NCBI RefSeq assembly: GCF_017876515.1
Contig: NZ_JAGIOC010000001.1
Span: 496,001 to 560,000 of the forward strand
Direction: 5' to 3'
From: Brachybacterium fresconis
GTDB lineage: Bacteria; Actinomycetota; Actinomycetes; Actinomycetales; Dermabacteraceae
DNA: 64,000 bases
Positions within the stretch are counted from its first letter, which is position 1; every line of letters begins with the position of its first letter. Positions 32,726 through 42,150 of this stretch are shown here, piece after piece. The translations under genes and the position numbers were made by a program. The notes beneath the pieces were generated by a model. It was not told where the DNA came from. It did no database searches and saw only the letters and a program-made list of their open reading frames with translations.

Positions 32726-33675
32726 CGGGTGTGCAGATCCGTCCCTGCGTGCCGTGCGGACGGAGGTAGCCCCAGGTGGGCGAGCGCGGTCGGTGCGATG
32801 TCGATGTTCTCGGCCGTCACGGCCCAGCCCTCGGCGCTGCCGGCCCGGGGAGCACCGCCGGCCGGGAGAGGCTCGCCGATCGGAGGCGCGCCGTCGCCGA
32901 GAATCGCGCCGACGACGAATGATTGCCGCTCCTCCCAGGACCCCTTCCCGTGGCCACCCTCGTCGAGATGCCCGTGATCGGTGGTCACCATGAGCAGCCA
33001 CCGCTCGGACGCCCAGGTGGGGCGGGCTCGCAGTGCAGCGACCAGGCGCCCGAGCCGCTCGTCCTGCCGGAGGATCGCAGCGTCGTACTCGGTGCCGACC
33101 CCGTGCTCGTGGGCGATCTGGTCGGTCTCCCCGAGGTAGACGAAGGCGATGTCCGGGTCCTCGTCCCGGAAGTGACGCTCGGCGGCCTCCAGGATGATCG
33201 GGTCGGTCTCGGTGAACTTCCCCGGGAACTCCCGGCGGTCCACCCAGTCGACGGTGCCCACCCCGGGGCCGAAGAGCGGGCCGGGTCCGAAGTCCGTCCC
33301 GAAGATCAGCGCGGAGGCCGCCCCGTACGTGTTCAGCTCCGGACGTGCGCAGAACGCCGTCGTGAGCAGCTCGGGATAGCGGTGGAGGCGGTTGAGCTCC
33401 TCCTCGTTGCCCATCACGCCGTGGGCATCGGGCCAGACCCCGGTGAGGATCGTCGACCAGCCGACCGCCGTCACCGTGGGCGCCACGTCGATGTCCGGGA
33501 GGGTCGTGCTCCACCAGCGGCCCTGGGCCGCCAGGGCGCTCAGCGCCGGCGGCGCGAGCTGGCGGGCCCGGTCGTCGCGGACGCCGTCCCAGCCGACGAC
33601 GAGGACCTTCGGCCGGAGCCCGCCATCGTCGGGCCGGCCAACCGCTGGATTCGTCCCTGCCTCGGGAAGCTTCAT
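32722..33675 (-). CDS. Type I phosphodiesterase/nucleotide pyrophosphatase family hydrolase
   Basis: The 317-residue protein belongs to the alkaline phosphatase superfamily. Metal ligands are seen as Asp30 (VVGWDGVRDD), Asp185 and His189 (GETDQIAHEHG), and Asp233/His234 (TTDHGHLD) with His242. The nucleophile is likely a threonine in APTVTAVGW (residues 66-73). It should cleave phosphate or phosphonate esters. No signal peptide is present, so it acts in the cytoplasm. It lies 59 bases after the permease genes, with GGAAAGGAACG as ribosome binding site. Confidence 0.85.
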   Translation of the reverse strand: MKLPEAGTNPAVGRPDDGGLRPKVLVVGWDGVRDDRARQLAPPALSALAAQGRWWSTTLPDIDVAPTVTAVGWSTILTGVWPDAHGVMGNEEELNRLHRYPELLTTAFCARPELNTYGAASALIFGTDFGPGPLFGPGVGTVDWVDRREFPGKFTETDPIILEAAERHFRDEDPDIAFVYLGETDQIAHEHGVGTEYDAAILRQDERLGRLVAALRARPTWASERWLLMVTTDHGHLDEGGHGKGSWEERQSFVVGAILGDGAPPIGEPLPAGGAPRAGSAEGWAVTAENIDIAPTALAHLGLPPSARHAGTDLHTR

Positions 33676-33734
33676 GGTCGTTCCTTTCCGGACTGCGTGC
33701 GGAGGATGGGTATCGTGCGTGTCCGTCGGCGGCG

Positions 33735-34562
33735 TCATCCCTTCACCGCGCCGGCGACGAGGCCTGCCTTCAGCTGGCGCTGGCCCACGACGAGCACGAC
33801 GAGCGTCGCCGCCATCACCATGACGGTCGTCGCCATCACGAGAGGCCAGGCGGTGGTCGCCTCGCCTTGCAGGCTCCGCAGGCCGATCTGCACCGTGCGG
33901 ACCCGTTCCTCGCTCGTCACCAGCAGGGGCCACAGATAGGTGTTCCACGTCGTGATGAACGTGTACACGGCGAGCGTCGCGAGCATCGGTCGGTTCAGGG
34001 GCAGCACGGTGGAGACGAAGAATCGGAGCCGCGTGGCCCCGTCGACCTGCATTGCTTCGTGCAGCTCGTCCGGCAGAGTGCTGAACGCCTGTCGCAGGAG
34101 GAAGATGCCGAAGGCCATCGCGAACGAGGGCACGCTGAGTCCCTGGAAGGTGTTGAGCCAGCCAAGATTCCTGATGGTCTGGAAATTGACGATGATCGTG
34201 GCTTCCCACGGGATCATGAGGGTTGCGAGAACGATCGCGAAGAGGATCCCGCGGCCGCGGTACCGGATGAAGGTGAACGAGAACGCAGCCATGCTGCTGG
34301 TGATCAGCACGGCAACAGTCACCGCGCTCGCCATGATGAGGGAGTTGGCAAGGTATCGCAGGAGGGGGAAATTCTTGAAGGCGTCCGCGTAATTGCTGAA
34401 CTCGAGCGGCCACGACGGCAGGACGGCGCCCGCGTTGAAGTCGGTCTGCGTCATGAGACTGGCAGCGATCGCGTACAGCAGCGGGAACGTCGTCAACAGT
34501 GCTGCCACGCACAGGGCGACCCACACGAGGATCCGGGAGAGAGGTCCTTGGGAGAGTTTCAC
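33735..34562 (-). CDS. ABC transporter permease (CUT1, MalG/UgpE-like)
   Basis: The 275-residue permease has six hydrophobic segments and the EAA loop (ELHEAMQVDGATRLRFF) that contacts the ATPase. The GTG start at 34562 overlaps the other permease's stop by 4 bp (GTGA), so the two are coupled. No ATPase gene is present in the operon; actinomycete CUT1 systems often share one MsiK-type ATPase. Similarity is to sugar or glycerol-phosphate transporters. Confidence 0.93.
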   Translation of the reverse strand: MKLSQGPLSRILVWVALCVAALLTTFPLLYAIAASLMTQTDFNAGAVLPSWPLEFSNYADAFKNFPLLRYLANSLIMASAVTVAVLITSSMAAFSFTFIRYRGRGILFAIVLATLMIPWEATIIVNFQTIRNLGWLNTFQGLSVPSFAMAFGIFLLRQAFSTLPDELHEAMQVDGATRLRFFVSTVLPLNRPMLATLAVYTFITTWNTYLWPLLVTSEERVRTVQIGLRSLQGEATTAWPLVMATTVMVMAATLVVLVVGQRQLKAGLVAGAVKG

Positions 34563-35500
34563 TGGTAATGCACCTTCTTCGACCCCACCCGGTACTGCAC
34601 GGCCGTGAGGGCCATGACGACGAGGAACAGGATGATGGTCTGCGAGCTGGCATATCCGATCTGGTTCTGCACGAACGCGTTTTGATAGATCTCGTACACG
34701 ATGAGGTTCGTCGCCCCCGCGGGGCCTCCGCCGGTGAGGATGTCGATCTGCCCGAAGGACTGCAGCGAGTTGATGACGAGTACGACGCTCACGAAGAACA
34801 GCACTGGCGAGAGCAGCGGGAGGGTCACGTGTCGCAGCTGCTGACGGCGGCCAGCCCCGTCGATCGCAGCGCTCTCGTACAGCTCCGTCGGAAGGGCCTG
34901 GAGCCCTCCGAGGAGCACGATGAAGGTGAACCCGATGTGCATCCAGATGGTGGTCAGGGCCACGGAGATGAGCGCGATGCGGGGATCGGTGAGCCATCCG
35001 AACGTGGGGAGGCCGGCGGCACCGAGGGCGGTGTTCAGGATGCCTTGGCTGGGGTGGAAGATGAGTCGCCACACGACCGCGGCAGCGGCCGAGGAGATCG
35101 CCAGCGGCATGGCATACACGGTCCGGAAGAGCCCGATGCCGCGGATCTTCTCGTTCGCGAGGAGTGCGAGGACGAGAGCAACCACCATCGTCGCGGGAAC
35201 CACCATCACGGTGAACAGCAACGTCGCCCACAAGCTCGACTGGAATCCCTCCGACGTGAGATTCGAGATGTAGTTCGTCAGCCCGATGAACTGGGTGGGG
35301 ATCCCGCGCACATTCGTTCTGAACATGCTCAGCCATCCGGTCTTGATCGCCGGGTAGAAGAGGAACATCGCGAAGATCGCCAGGGCGGGCGCGAGATACA
35401 GGATCCCGCTCCCGAGATTCCTCCACTCCTTGCGCCGACGGATCGCCCGGCGTTCCGCCGGCATCGGTGGCAGGACTGGTGCGCTGTCGCCCGCAGTCAT
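34559..35500 (-). CDS. ABC transporter permease (CUT1, MalF/UgpA-like)
   Basis: This 313-residue permease has about six hydrophobic segments after a charged N-terminus and the EAA loop ELYESAAIDGAGRRQQL. Its ATG overlaps the binding protein stop by 4 bp. It forms the heterodimeric channel with the permease at 33735. The order binding protein-permease-permease is that of CUT1 systems such as ugpBAE. Confidence 0.93.
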   Translation of the reverse strand: MTAGDSAPVLPPMPAERRAIRRRKEWRNLGSGILYLAPALAIFAMFLFYPAIKTGWLSMFRTNVRGIPTQFIGLTNYISNLTSEGFQSSLWATLLFTVMVVPATMVVALVLALLANEKIRGIGLFRTVYAMPLAISSAAAAVVWRLIFHPSQGILNTALGAAGLPTFGWLTDPRIALISVALTTIWMHIGFTFIVLLGGLQALPTELYESAAIDGAGRRQQLRHVTLPLLSPVLFFVSVVLVINSLQSFGQIDILTGGGPAGATNLIVYEIYQNAFVQNQIGYASSQTIILFLVVMALTAVQYRVGSKKVHYQ

Positions 35501-36816
35501 CCGTTCGCCTTGTTGTACTTCTCCAGATCCGTATCGACCAGGTCGGCGGCCTTCGTCAGCTCCTCCGTGGTGTCCCCGCCGTCGTACACGGCCTCCCAGG
35601 CATCGGCGATGTAGCTGTCGGGGGACACCCCGGAGAGTGGACTACGGGTATCGGGCGAGTCGCCCGTCTCCTGCACGAGCTTGTTCGCCGTCTTCATCGC
35701 CGGGATCTTCTCCATCGCGTCCCGGAGGACGTCCTCGTCCCATGCGGACTCGACCACCGGGAAATACCCCGTGTTCGCCGCCCATCGGGCCTGGATCTCG
35801 GGGGAGACGAGGAATTTCACGAGTTCGAAGGCGGCTTGCTGGGTCTCTTCAGCAACATTCTCGAGAATCGCGAGGCCGTTTCCGCCCGGCGACGCGGTGA
35901 GCGGTTCGACGTCGTCGGGCACAGGGAGGGGCATGACATCGAACGCGAAGGTCGCGGCCTGTTCGTGCATCATGGTCGCGGCCGTCGTGTCCGAGATCAT
36001 GGCAATCTTTCCCGAGTACCAAGGTTGGCGCAGATTGTCGAAATCGCGGCCATAGTTGCCGAGGATGCCCTCATCGAGCATCTGCTGGAGCCAGGTCATG
36101 ATGCCGACTCCGGCCTCCCCGTCGAACTCGGCGGCAGTCGGCGCCCCCTCCCAGCCGTTGGCGTTGTTGAGCAGCGGTTCGCCCTGCACGCTGTTCAGCG
36201 TGGAGAAGACACTGCCGTTGATGAGGACTCCGGCGCCCTCGTCCAAGTCGAGCTTCTCCTTGAGGGTTCTTGCTGCGTCCGCGAACTCCGAATAGGTGCG
36301 CGGCGGATCGTCGGGATCGAGGCCGGCCTCCTTGAAGGCGTCGACGTTGAAGAAGATGACGTTGTTGGACGCTGAATGGGGCATGTACTGGAGGGTGTCG
36401 TCGACGGTGTACACGCCGCGAGTGGCCGGGAGGAGCTCATCGGCATCGAAGCTGTCGTCGGCGTCGACCAGTTTCTGCATCGGAGTGATCATGCCGGCGT
36501 CCAGGGTCTGGCGAAGATTCCCCATCTGCATGATGTCCGGAGCGTCGTCGGTGCCGACCACCTGCATGAGCTTCGTGTACGCCTCTTCGTACATGCCCTG
36601 CTGGGACTCGTTGACGATGATCTCGTCCTGGCTCTCGTTGAACTCCTTGACATAGGCCTGCAGCTGTTCACCGTTGTTCCCGCGCATCGAATGCCAGAAC
36701 GTCACGATGATCTCGTCGTTCTCCCCCCTCTCGGCTTTCGGGGCCCCACTGCACGCAGTGAGGGTGAGTCCGGTGGCTGCAGCCACGGTGGCGAGGTGGA
36801 ATGCGCGGCGTCTCAT
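35497..36816 (-). CDS. ABC transporter substrate-binding lipoprotein
   Basis: The 439-residue protein has a lipoprotein signal (MRRRAFHLATVAAATGLTLT with lipobox LTAC; Cys22) and a periplasmic-binding fold of cluster B/D type (IVTFWHSMRGNNGEQL near the start). The resemblance is to UgpB-like glycerol-3-phosphate binding proteins and related sugar binders. It is anchored outside the membrane and delivers the substrate to the permeases. It lies 33 bases after the FAD oxidoreductase gene in one operon. Confidence 0.93.
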   Translation of the reverse strand: MRRRAFHLATVAAATGLTLTACSGAPKAERGENDEIIVTFWHSMRGNNGEQLQAYVKEFNESQDEIIVNESQQGMYEEAYTKLMQVVGTDDAPDIMQMGNLRQTLDAGMITPMQKLVDADDSFDADELLPATRGVYTVDDTLQYMPHSASNNVIFFNVDAFKEAGLDPDDPPRTYSEFADAARTLKEKLDLDEGAGVLINGSVFSTLNSVQGEPLLNNANGWEGAPTAAEFDGEAGVGIMTWLQQMLDEGILGNYGRDFDNLRQPWYSGKIAMISDTTAATMMHEQAATFAFDVMPLPVPDDVEPLTASPGGNGLAILENVAEETQQAAFELVKFLVSPEIQARWAANTGYFPVVESAWDEDVLRDAMEKIPAMKTANKLVQETGDSPDTRSPLSGVSPDSYIADAWEAVYDGGDTTEELTKAADLVDTDLEKYNKANG

Positions 36817-36849
36817 CAGGGGGTCCTTCCCAGAGGGTGGATACGGGGG

Positions 36850-38241
36850 TCAGAGCATCGATCTGTCCCGGGCCAGCCGCTCACCGAGGTAAGCACCTGC
36901 CTCCAGGAGTCGTTCTTGCAGTGCGCGGACATCGACGTCGCGGGGCGCGATGCCGCCACGGGCGGCCTGGGCCGCCGCGGTCCCGGCGGCCTGGCCCAGG
37001 GCGAAGGCCGGGGGCATCACGCGGATCGCCGCGAGCGCCTCGTGCGTGCCGGAGATGCACCGGCCTGCGACGAGCAGCCCGTCGACCTCGGCCGGGACGA
37101 GGGCACCATAAGGGATCTCGTAGACGTTCGCGGTCGTCGGGATGTCATCGTCGAAGGGGCCGTCCTTCGACGTCGGGCTGTGGATGTCGACCGGGTAGCC
37201 GGCGACAGTGACGACGTCCTCGAAGGCGCGTGCCTGCACGAGGTCGTCGAGGGTGATCTCGTACGTCCCGACGATCCGGCGCGTCTCCCGCACTCCGATG
37301 GTCGCGGCCGTGTCGAGCAGACGGCTGCTGCCCATCCCGGGCAGCTCGGCGCGGAAGAAGTCGAGCAGGTCGAGAACTTGCCGACGGGCCTCCACCTCGG
37401 CTCGGGTCAGGTCATGGACATCGGTCCCGTCGACCCCGGTGACGCGGGTCGTGTTGACCCGCCACACGCCCGGCTCGAGGGTCTTGAACAGTTGCACGCC
37501 CCGCCGGGGCAGGCTGTACGTCCCGTCGCGGTGCGCCTTCTCGACGAGGGACTCGAAGGGGAACCGCTCCTCGGGGTGCTCCGCCTGGTAGGCGGCAACG
37601 GCCTCGTCGTCGACGTCGCGGACCCGGAAGAACAGCGTCATCGGCTGCACGGTGCCGTCGGACTCCCGGCCGTAGCGGAATTCCGCGCGGGCGCGGGCCG
37701 CGACGTCCCCATCGCCGCTGGCATCCACCGTCACGGTGGCGGGCAGGAACGACATCCCGCCCTTGTGCGCGACGACCGCGCCGGCGACCCGACCGTTCTC
37801 GACGACGGAGTCGACCATCATGCTGTGCAGCATCAGCTCCACGCCGGCGTCGAGGGCCATCTCGAGAGCGACGCGCTTGGCCACTTCGGGATCGAAGGGG
37901 GTGACGGCCTCGTGGCCGTAGGTCATGAATCCCGCGAAGGGGCTTCCGCCCACCGTGTGCGACGGATGCACGGCACCCCCGAGCGACTCCATGGTGCGTA
38001 CGAACTCGTCGAAGATCCCGCGGATCAGCTGCGTCTTACCGTCCAGGGAGAACGAGGTCATGCACGGCCCGACGAGGGCGCCGGTGAGGTTACCGCCGAG
38101 ATATCCGTACTGCTCGACGAGCCGCACCGTCATCCCTTCGCGAGCGGCGGCCACGGCGGCGGCGAGACCGGAGGGTCCGCTGCCGATCACGAGCACATCG
38201 GTCGGTGACTCGACGTCGATCTCCCGGGTGTAGGTGCGCAT
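36850..38241 (-). CDS. FAD-dependent oxidoreductase (FAD_oxidored family)
   Basis: The 463-residue protein has an N-terminal Rossmann motif (VLVIGSGPSGLAAAVAAARE), a VEQYGYLGGN flavin segment, DASGDGDVAARA and a C-terminal GRCISGTHEALAAIRVM FAD-binding motif. This is the FAD_oxidored group, often near sugar-catabolic genes. GGAAGGGACG upstream of the ATG is the ribosome binding site. It heads a six-gene operon with the ABC transporter and is divergent from a SorC-type regulator. It likely oxidises the imported compound or one of its breakdown products. Confidence 0.9.
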   Translation of the reverse strand: MRTYTREIDVESPTDVLVIGSGPSGLAAAVAAAREGMTVRLVEQYGYLGGNLTGALVGPCMTSFSLDGKTQLIRGIFDEFVRTMESLGGAVHPSHTVGGSPFAGFMTYGHEAVTPFDPEVAKRVALEMALDAGVELMLHSMMVDSVVENGRVAGAVVAHKGGMSFLPATVTVDASGDGDVAARARAEFRYGRESDGTVQPMTLFFRVRDVDDEAVAAYQAEHPEERFPFESLVEKAHRDGTYSLPRRGVQLFKTLEPGVWRVNTTRVTGVDGTDVHDLTRAEVEARRQVLDLLDFFRAELPGMGSSRLLDTAATIGVRETRRIVGTYEITLDDLVQARAFEDVVTVAGYPVDIHSPTSKDGPFDDDIPTTANVYEIPYGALVPAEVDGLLVAGRCISGTHEALAAIRVMPPAFALGQAAGTAAAQAARGGIAPRDVDVRALQERLLEAGAYLGERLARDRSML

Positions 38242-38480
38242 GCTGTCGTCCCTTCCTCCCGGCCTCCACCGAGGTGTTCTCCGGGCGATTTACTGGGCGG
38301 AGGTCAGCGCCCATCGGTTGCCCCATCGTGCCGACCTCGTGATCGCCTTCTCAATGGAGTTGGACGGATGTTCATGCGGTGTTACCCGGCTCCATCGCCG
38401 AAGACGTAGCGTCTTACAGCTCGGTGAACGGAATTGCAAAGGCGGCACCGTGCCGGGATCCGGCCTGGCATCATCAGGAC

Positions 38481-39473
38481 ATGACACGTGCCGGGTCCTC
38501 ACCGCCGCAGCTTCCCCACCCCGGTGATGAGGACCGTGCGCTGCGCGCCGCCGTCGCGTACCACCTCGAGGGAAAGACGATGGATGCCGTCGCCCGCGAG
38601 CTGCGGGTCTCCCGGGCCACGGTGTCCCGGCTCCTGGCTCGTGCTCGCGAGACGGGGATCGTCGAGATCACCGTCTTCACCCCCGGGGCGCGGGCCTCGC
38701 AGCTCTCGACGGAGCTGCACGACCGTCACGGGGTCGAGGCTCTCGTCGTCCCCCTCCAGGAGCGGATTCCGGTCGAGGAGCGGCATGCGCGGACCGCCGA
38801 GGCCGCCGCAGATGCCCTGCGGCAGGTGGTCACCTCCGATGGGGTGCTCGCCGTCGCCTGGGGAACCATGACGCACGCGATCAGCCTGCACCTGCATCCG
38901 AAAGCCGTGACGAACTGCTCCGTGGTGCAGGTGAACGGGATGGGGAACAGCGCCGGGATCGGCGTGCACTACGCCCACGCGATGATGGACCGCTTCGGCC
39001 ATGCCTTCGGTGCCCGGGTGCAGGAGAATCCCCTCCCGCTTTTCCTCGATTCGGCCGAGGTCGCGGCGATGCTCCGGGCCGACCGCCTGCTCTCCGGGGT
39101 GACGCAGGCGATCGAGACTGCGGATCTGTTCCTGTTCAACGTGGGCACGGTGACGGGTGGGGTGCCCAGCGCACCCCACCTCTACGGGAACTACCTGGGG
39201 GACGCCGAATACGACACTCTGCGAGAAGACGGGGCCGTGGCGGACATCGCGACAACGTTCTTCGACGCGCAAGGGCGCACCGACCCGATCCGGCTCAACG
39301 CTCAGAGCACGGGACCCGATCTCGATGCTCTGTGCGCCGTCAAGCGCAGGATCTGTGTGACCTCCGGGGTGCACAAGGTCGAAGCGCTGAGCGCAGCCCT
39401 TGCCGGCGGGTACATCACCGATCTCATCATTGATGAGCACACCGCCCACGCTCTGCTCGATGCCGAGCGGTGA
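38481..39473 (+). CDS. SorC/DeoR-type sugar-binding transcriptional regulator
   Basis: This 330-residue regulator has an N-terminal HTH (residues about 15-60; MDAVARELRVSRATVSRLLARA) and a large sugar-phosphate-binding domain of the SorC/CggR type. ATG 38481 with AGGA just upstream is preferred; the frame is open further to 38379. It is divergent from the FAD oxidoreductase operon, so it very probably controls it, with a phosphorylated sugar as effector. Confidence 0.9.
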   Translation: MTRAGSSPPQLPHPGDEDRALRAAVAYHLEGKTMDAVARELRVSRATVSRLLARARETGIVEITVFTPGARASQLSTELHDRHGVEALVVPLQERIPVEERHARTAEAAADALRQVVTSDGVLAVAWGTMTHAISLHLHPKAVTNCSVVQVNGMGNSAGIGVHYAHAMMDRFGHAFGARVQENPLPLFLDSAEVAAMLRADRLLSGVTQAIETADLFLFNVGTVTGGVPSAPHLYGNYLGDAEYDTLREDGAVADIATTFFDAQGRTDPIRLNAQSTGPDLDALCAVKRRICVTSGVHKVEALSAALAGGYITDLIIDEHTAHALLDAER

Positions 39474-39823
39474 CGCTGGAGCGCCAGCGGGTGCGACATG
39501 CGTTTGCGGGCGACCTCGCGACCCGCGCACGCGACGGGAAGCTGGAGCCCGACGAGTATCACGGCAGCACGTTCAGCATCAGCAACCTGGGCATGTTCGG
39601 CATCGATGACTTCGACGCCATCATCAATCCGCCCGAAGCGGCGATCCTGGCCGTCGGCACCGCCCGGCAGGAGCCCGTGCTCCGGGACGCAGAGCTGGGC
39701 AGCCGCACCATCATGACGCTGACGTTGACCGTCGACCATCGCGTCCTCAACGGCGCCGTCGCCGCGGCCTTCCTCCAGGAGGTGCAGGCGGTCCTGGAGG
39801 AACCGCTGCGCATCGTGGTGTAG
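39470..39823 (+). pseudogene. 2-oxo acid dehydrogenase E2 acyltransferase, C-terminal fragment
   Basis: These 117 codons encode only the end of an E2 catalytic domain: STFSISNLGMFGIDDFDAII, PEAAILAVGTARQEPV and TLTVDHRVLNGAVAAAFL. The lipoyl and E1/E3-binding domains and the first half of the catalytic core are missing. The active-site motif reads DHRVLNG where most E2s have DHRxxDG. A GTG overlaps the SorC stop, but no ribosome binding site supports a start there. It is best read as a remnant. Confidence 0.8.
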
Positions 39824-39956
39824 CCGACCGTACGGTCGAGACCCTGAGGAACCTGCAGCGGGATCGCAGAAGACGAGTATCGGCATTCCCGGACCGTCGC
39901 AGCCGCGTTACCGTCGAGGATCGACGCACTAACCGAACTGCACAGAGAGGATGACC

Positions 39957-40274
39957 ATGGCACTCACAGACCCGCAGCAGGCTCGCACGTGGCTCGACGG
40001 AATCGACTTCCCCGCCGACAAGCAGCAGCTGGTCGCTCACGCGGAGCAGAACGATGCGCCGCAGGACGTCGTCCGTGCTCTTCGTGCGATGCCGCCGGTT
40101 GAGTACGGGAGCATCGGCGAGGTGTTGTCGTCGGTGACGGTCCGTGATGATCAGAGCGACGCCGAGAAGGCGAGCCAGGCCCACCACCACGCCCACAGCG
40201 GCCTTGCTGAGCAGGAGCGTGAGACCCCGATCAACCCCATCGTCGACGAGCTGGGAGAGAACCGCGGCAGCTGA
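39957..40274 (+). CDS. DUF2795 family protein
   Basis: The 105-residue protein contains a DUF2795 unit (DKQQLVAHAEQNDAPQDVVRA, then MPPVEYGSIGEVL), found in many actinobacteria and of unknown role. The ATG at 39957 is preferred over 39951 because AGAGAGG lies 7 bases before it. The C-terminal half is rich in His, Glu and Gln and looks disordered. It stands alone on the plus strand between decayed genes. Confidence 0.8.
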   Translation: MALTDPQQARTWLDGIDFPADKQQLVAHAEQNDAPQDVVRALRAMPPVEYGSIGEVLSSVTVRDDQSDAEKASQAHHHAHSGLAEQERETPINPIVDELGENRGS

Positions 40275-40309
40275 CCGAAGCCCGGTTCACCAGATGCCCG
40301 ATCGCAGCT

Positions 40310-41301
40310 TCATCCACCGGGGAGGGGCCGGATGATGCGTCGTCCGGCCCCTCCCCCATACTTCGCGTTCGCGTGATGCGCGGTGGCCTGTTCGAGCAGC
40401 GGGCCGAACCCGGCCGGTAGCTGTGAACGCACTTCACCGACGACGGCGATGTGGCGCATGCTCGACAGGAGGGAGCCGTACAGCGGCCAGGTCTCCTCGG
40501 GGAGACCCTGGTCGTCTCCCATCTCCCGTGCGAGAGCGGTGATGCGGTCGTAGATCGGATCGGACGTTCGCGTCGGGACCGGCAATGGCATGTTCGGCGT
40601 CGCGGACGATGGCTCTCCATCTCTCGCGGAATCGTTCGTCCCAGTCGCCCTCGGAGTAGGCGGACTGCCACGCGGTGTCCAGCTCCTCGCTCATCGACTC
40701 GGTCTCTTGCCGCCATGCGTCGCCTTGTCGGTCTCCCAGGAGGTGGAGAACTCGTCGGCCATGTTGATGAGGACGTCGCCCATGCGACGGCTGATGCTGT
40801 CCACGTATCGCGCGGCCTGCTGATCGCGCAGCGGGGGAATGATCAGCAGGTTGGCGAGGACCCCCGATCGCCATCCCGACGCCGACCTCGATGATGCGGT
40901 CCAGCAGCAGGGGCTGCTGCTCGGAGAAGCCGCTGCCGAGGATGAAGATCGCCGTGGTCGCGATCGCGACACTTTCGTCACGGATCCATGAAAGTCGCGC
41001 TCCGGCAAGCCCGACGAACAGTGCCAGGGCGAAGGTCCACACGTTCACGCCGAGGTAGGCACCGATCAGGAACGACAATCCGACGCCGATCGTGGAGGCC
41101 ACCGTCGTATGCGCGCCCCGCGACAGCGACCGGTGCATCGTGGCATGCACCGTCAGCAGCGCCGTCCACGGAGCCAGGAACGGCAGCATCGAATCCAGCA
41201 CCTCGCGGGAGAGCCACCACGCGGCGGTGGCCGCGACCACGCTCTTGAGGATCTGCAGCAGATCGGTGCTGAGTTCGGGCCGGCGTACGAGCTCTCGTCA
41301 T
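40310..41301 (-). pseudogene. FUSC/aromatic acid exporter family gene with several frameshifts
   Basis: Read on the minus strand, hydrophobic segments (FLIGAYLGVNVWTFALALFVG, and WTALLTVHATMHRSLSRGAHTT) match FUSC-family inner membrane exporters. The coding sense moves between frames near 41285, 40865, 40700 and 40595, and continues to 40310 in a fourth piece. At least three indels are required. The product cannot be made unless these are sequencing errors. The break near 40865 falls on a run of Cs (in plus-strand reading). Confidence 0.75.
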
Positions 41302-41648
41302 CGCGTCATGTATCCCCTTCTCGTGGAGCGGTTCTCCCGGCCGATCAGCCGTCGGCTCGGGGTGATGGGGCGATATCCGGGCCAGCCATGACCAGTCATA
41401 GGGGGCAGGGGGTTAGCGCGAACGGACCGGAGAGCAGCGGTCTGGAAGAACAGCGCGGCGGCCCGGCTGATCGGCACCCGTCGCCCGGCCAGCAGCAAGA
41501 GCGCACTGCCGAGGGTGATCTCGACGACGCCCGAGGCCACCACCACGGTGTCATCACTGAGTGGGACGAACTCCGGCACCTGCGCGGTGAACTCCTCGCG
41601 GGCCACGGTGAGATGGCTGATGCCGGCGACGACGAGCATGCCTCCCAA
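41298..41648 (-). CDS. DoxX-like small membrane protein, possibly truncated
   Basis: The 116-codon frame begins with TTG at 41648 (GGMLVVAGISHLT follows) and has two clear hydrophobic segments. It resembles the first half of DoxX-type proteins, but the last 40 residues are Arg- and Pro-rich and not family-like, so the gene may have decayed at its 3' end. Its stop overlaps the start region of the FUSC pseudogene. No firm ribosome binding site is seen. Confidence 0.4.
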   Translation of the reverse strand: MGGMLVVAGISHLTVAREEFTAQVPEFVPLSDDTVVVASGVVEITLGSALLLLAGRRVPISRAAALFFQTAALRSVRANPLPPMTGHGWPGYRPITPSRRLIGRENRSTRRGYMTR

Positions 41649-41727
41649 GCCGCTCCGCGCGAGAGTGCGGGGCTGTCCGGTCGAGGTGGCCGGTGCCGCC
41701 GGGCGGGCGAGCCATGAGCGGCGATGT

Positions 41728-42150
41728 TCAGTCGTCGGAGACCGTCACCGAGACCTCGATGTTGCCGCGTGTGGCATTCGAGTAGGGACACACCTGATGC
41801 GCCGAGTCGGCGAGTTCCTGGGCCTGTTCGTGCGCAATGCCCGGGATGACGACCTCCAGCGTGACGGCCAGCTGGAACCCGCCCTCGCCGTTCGGCCCGA
41901 TCTGCACGCGTCCGCCGACGCTGGAATCGGTGATCGCGACGTCCCGGGCGCGCGCCACCCCCTGCAGGGCGGAGTGGAAACAGGCGGCGTACCCCGCGGC
42001 GAAGAGGAGCTCGGGGTTGGCGCCGTTCCCGGAGCCGCCCATCTCCTTCGGCACCGCCATGGTCAGGTCGAGAGTGCCGTCGGGCGTGGTGACGCGGCCG
42101 TCGCGGCCGGCGCCGGTGGACAGCGCTTCGGCGGTGTAAAGAGTCTCCAT
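41728..42150 (-). CDS. ohr: Organic hydroperoxide resistance protein Ohr
   Basis: Ohr reduces organic and fatty-acid hydroperoxides with a Cys pair recycled by lipoylated proteins. The 140-residue length is normal. The catalytic Cys57 (AAGYAACFHSAL) and resolving Cys121 (HQVCPYSNATRGN) are both present, as is the N-terminal ETLYTAEALSTGAGRDG segment with its arginine. An adjacent OhrR-type MarR regulator is not seen. Confidence 0.95.
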   Translation of the reverse strand: METLYTAEALSTGAGRDGRVTTPDGTLDLTMAVPKEMGGSGNGANPELLFAAGYAACFHSALQGVARARDVAITDSSVGGRVQIGPNGEGGFQLAVTLEVVIPGIAHEQAQELADSAHQVCPYSNATRGNIEVSVTVSDD

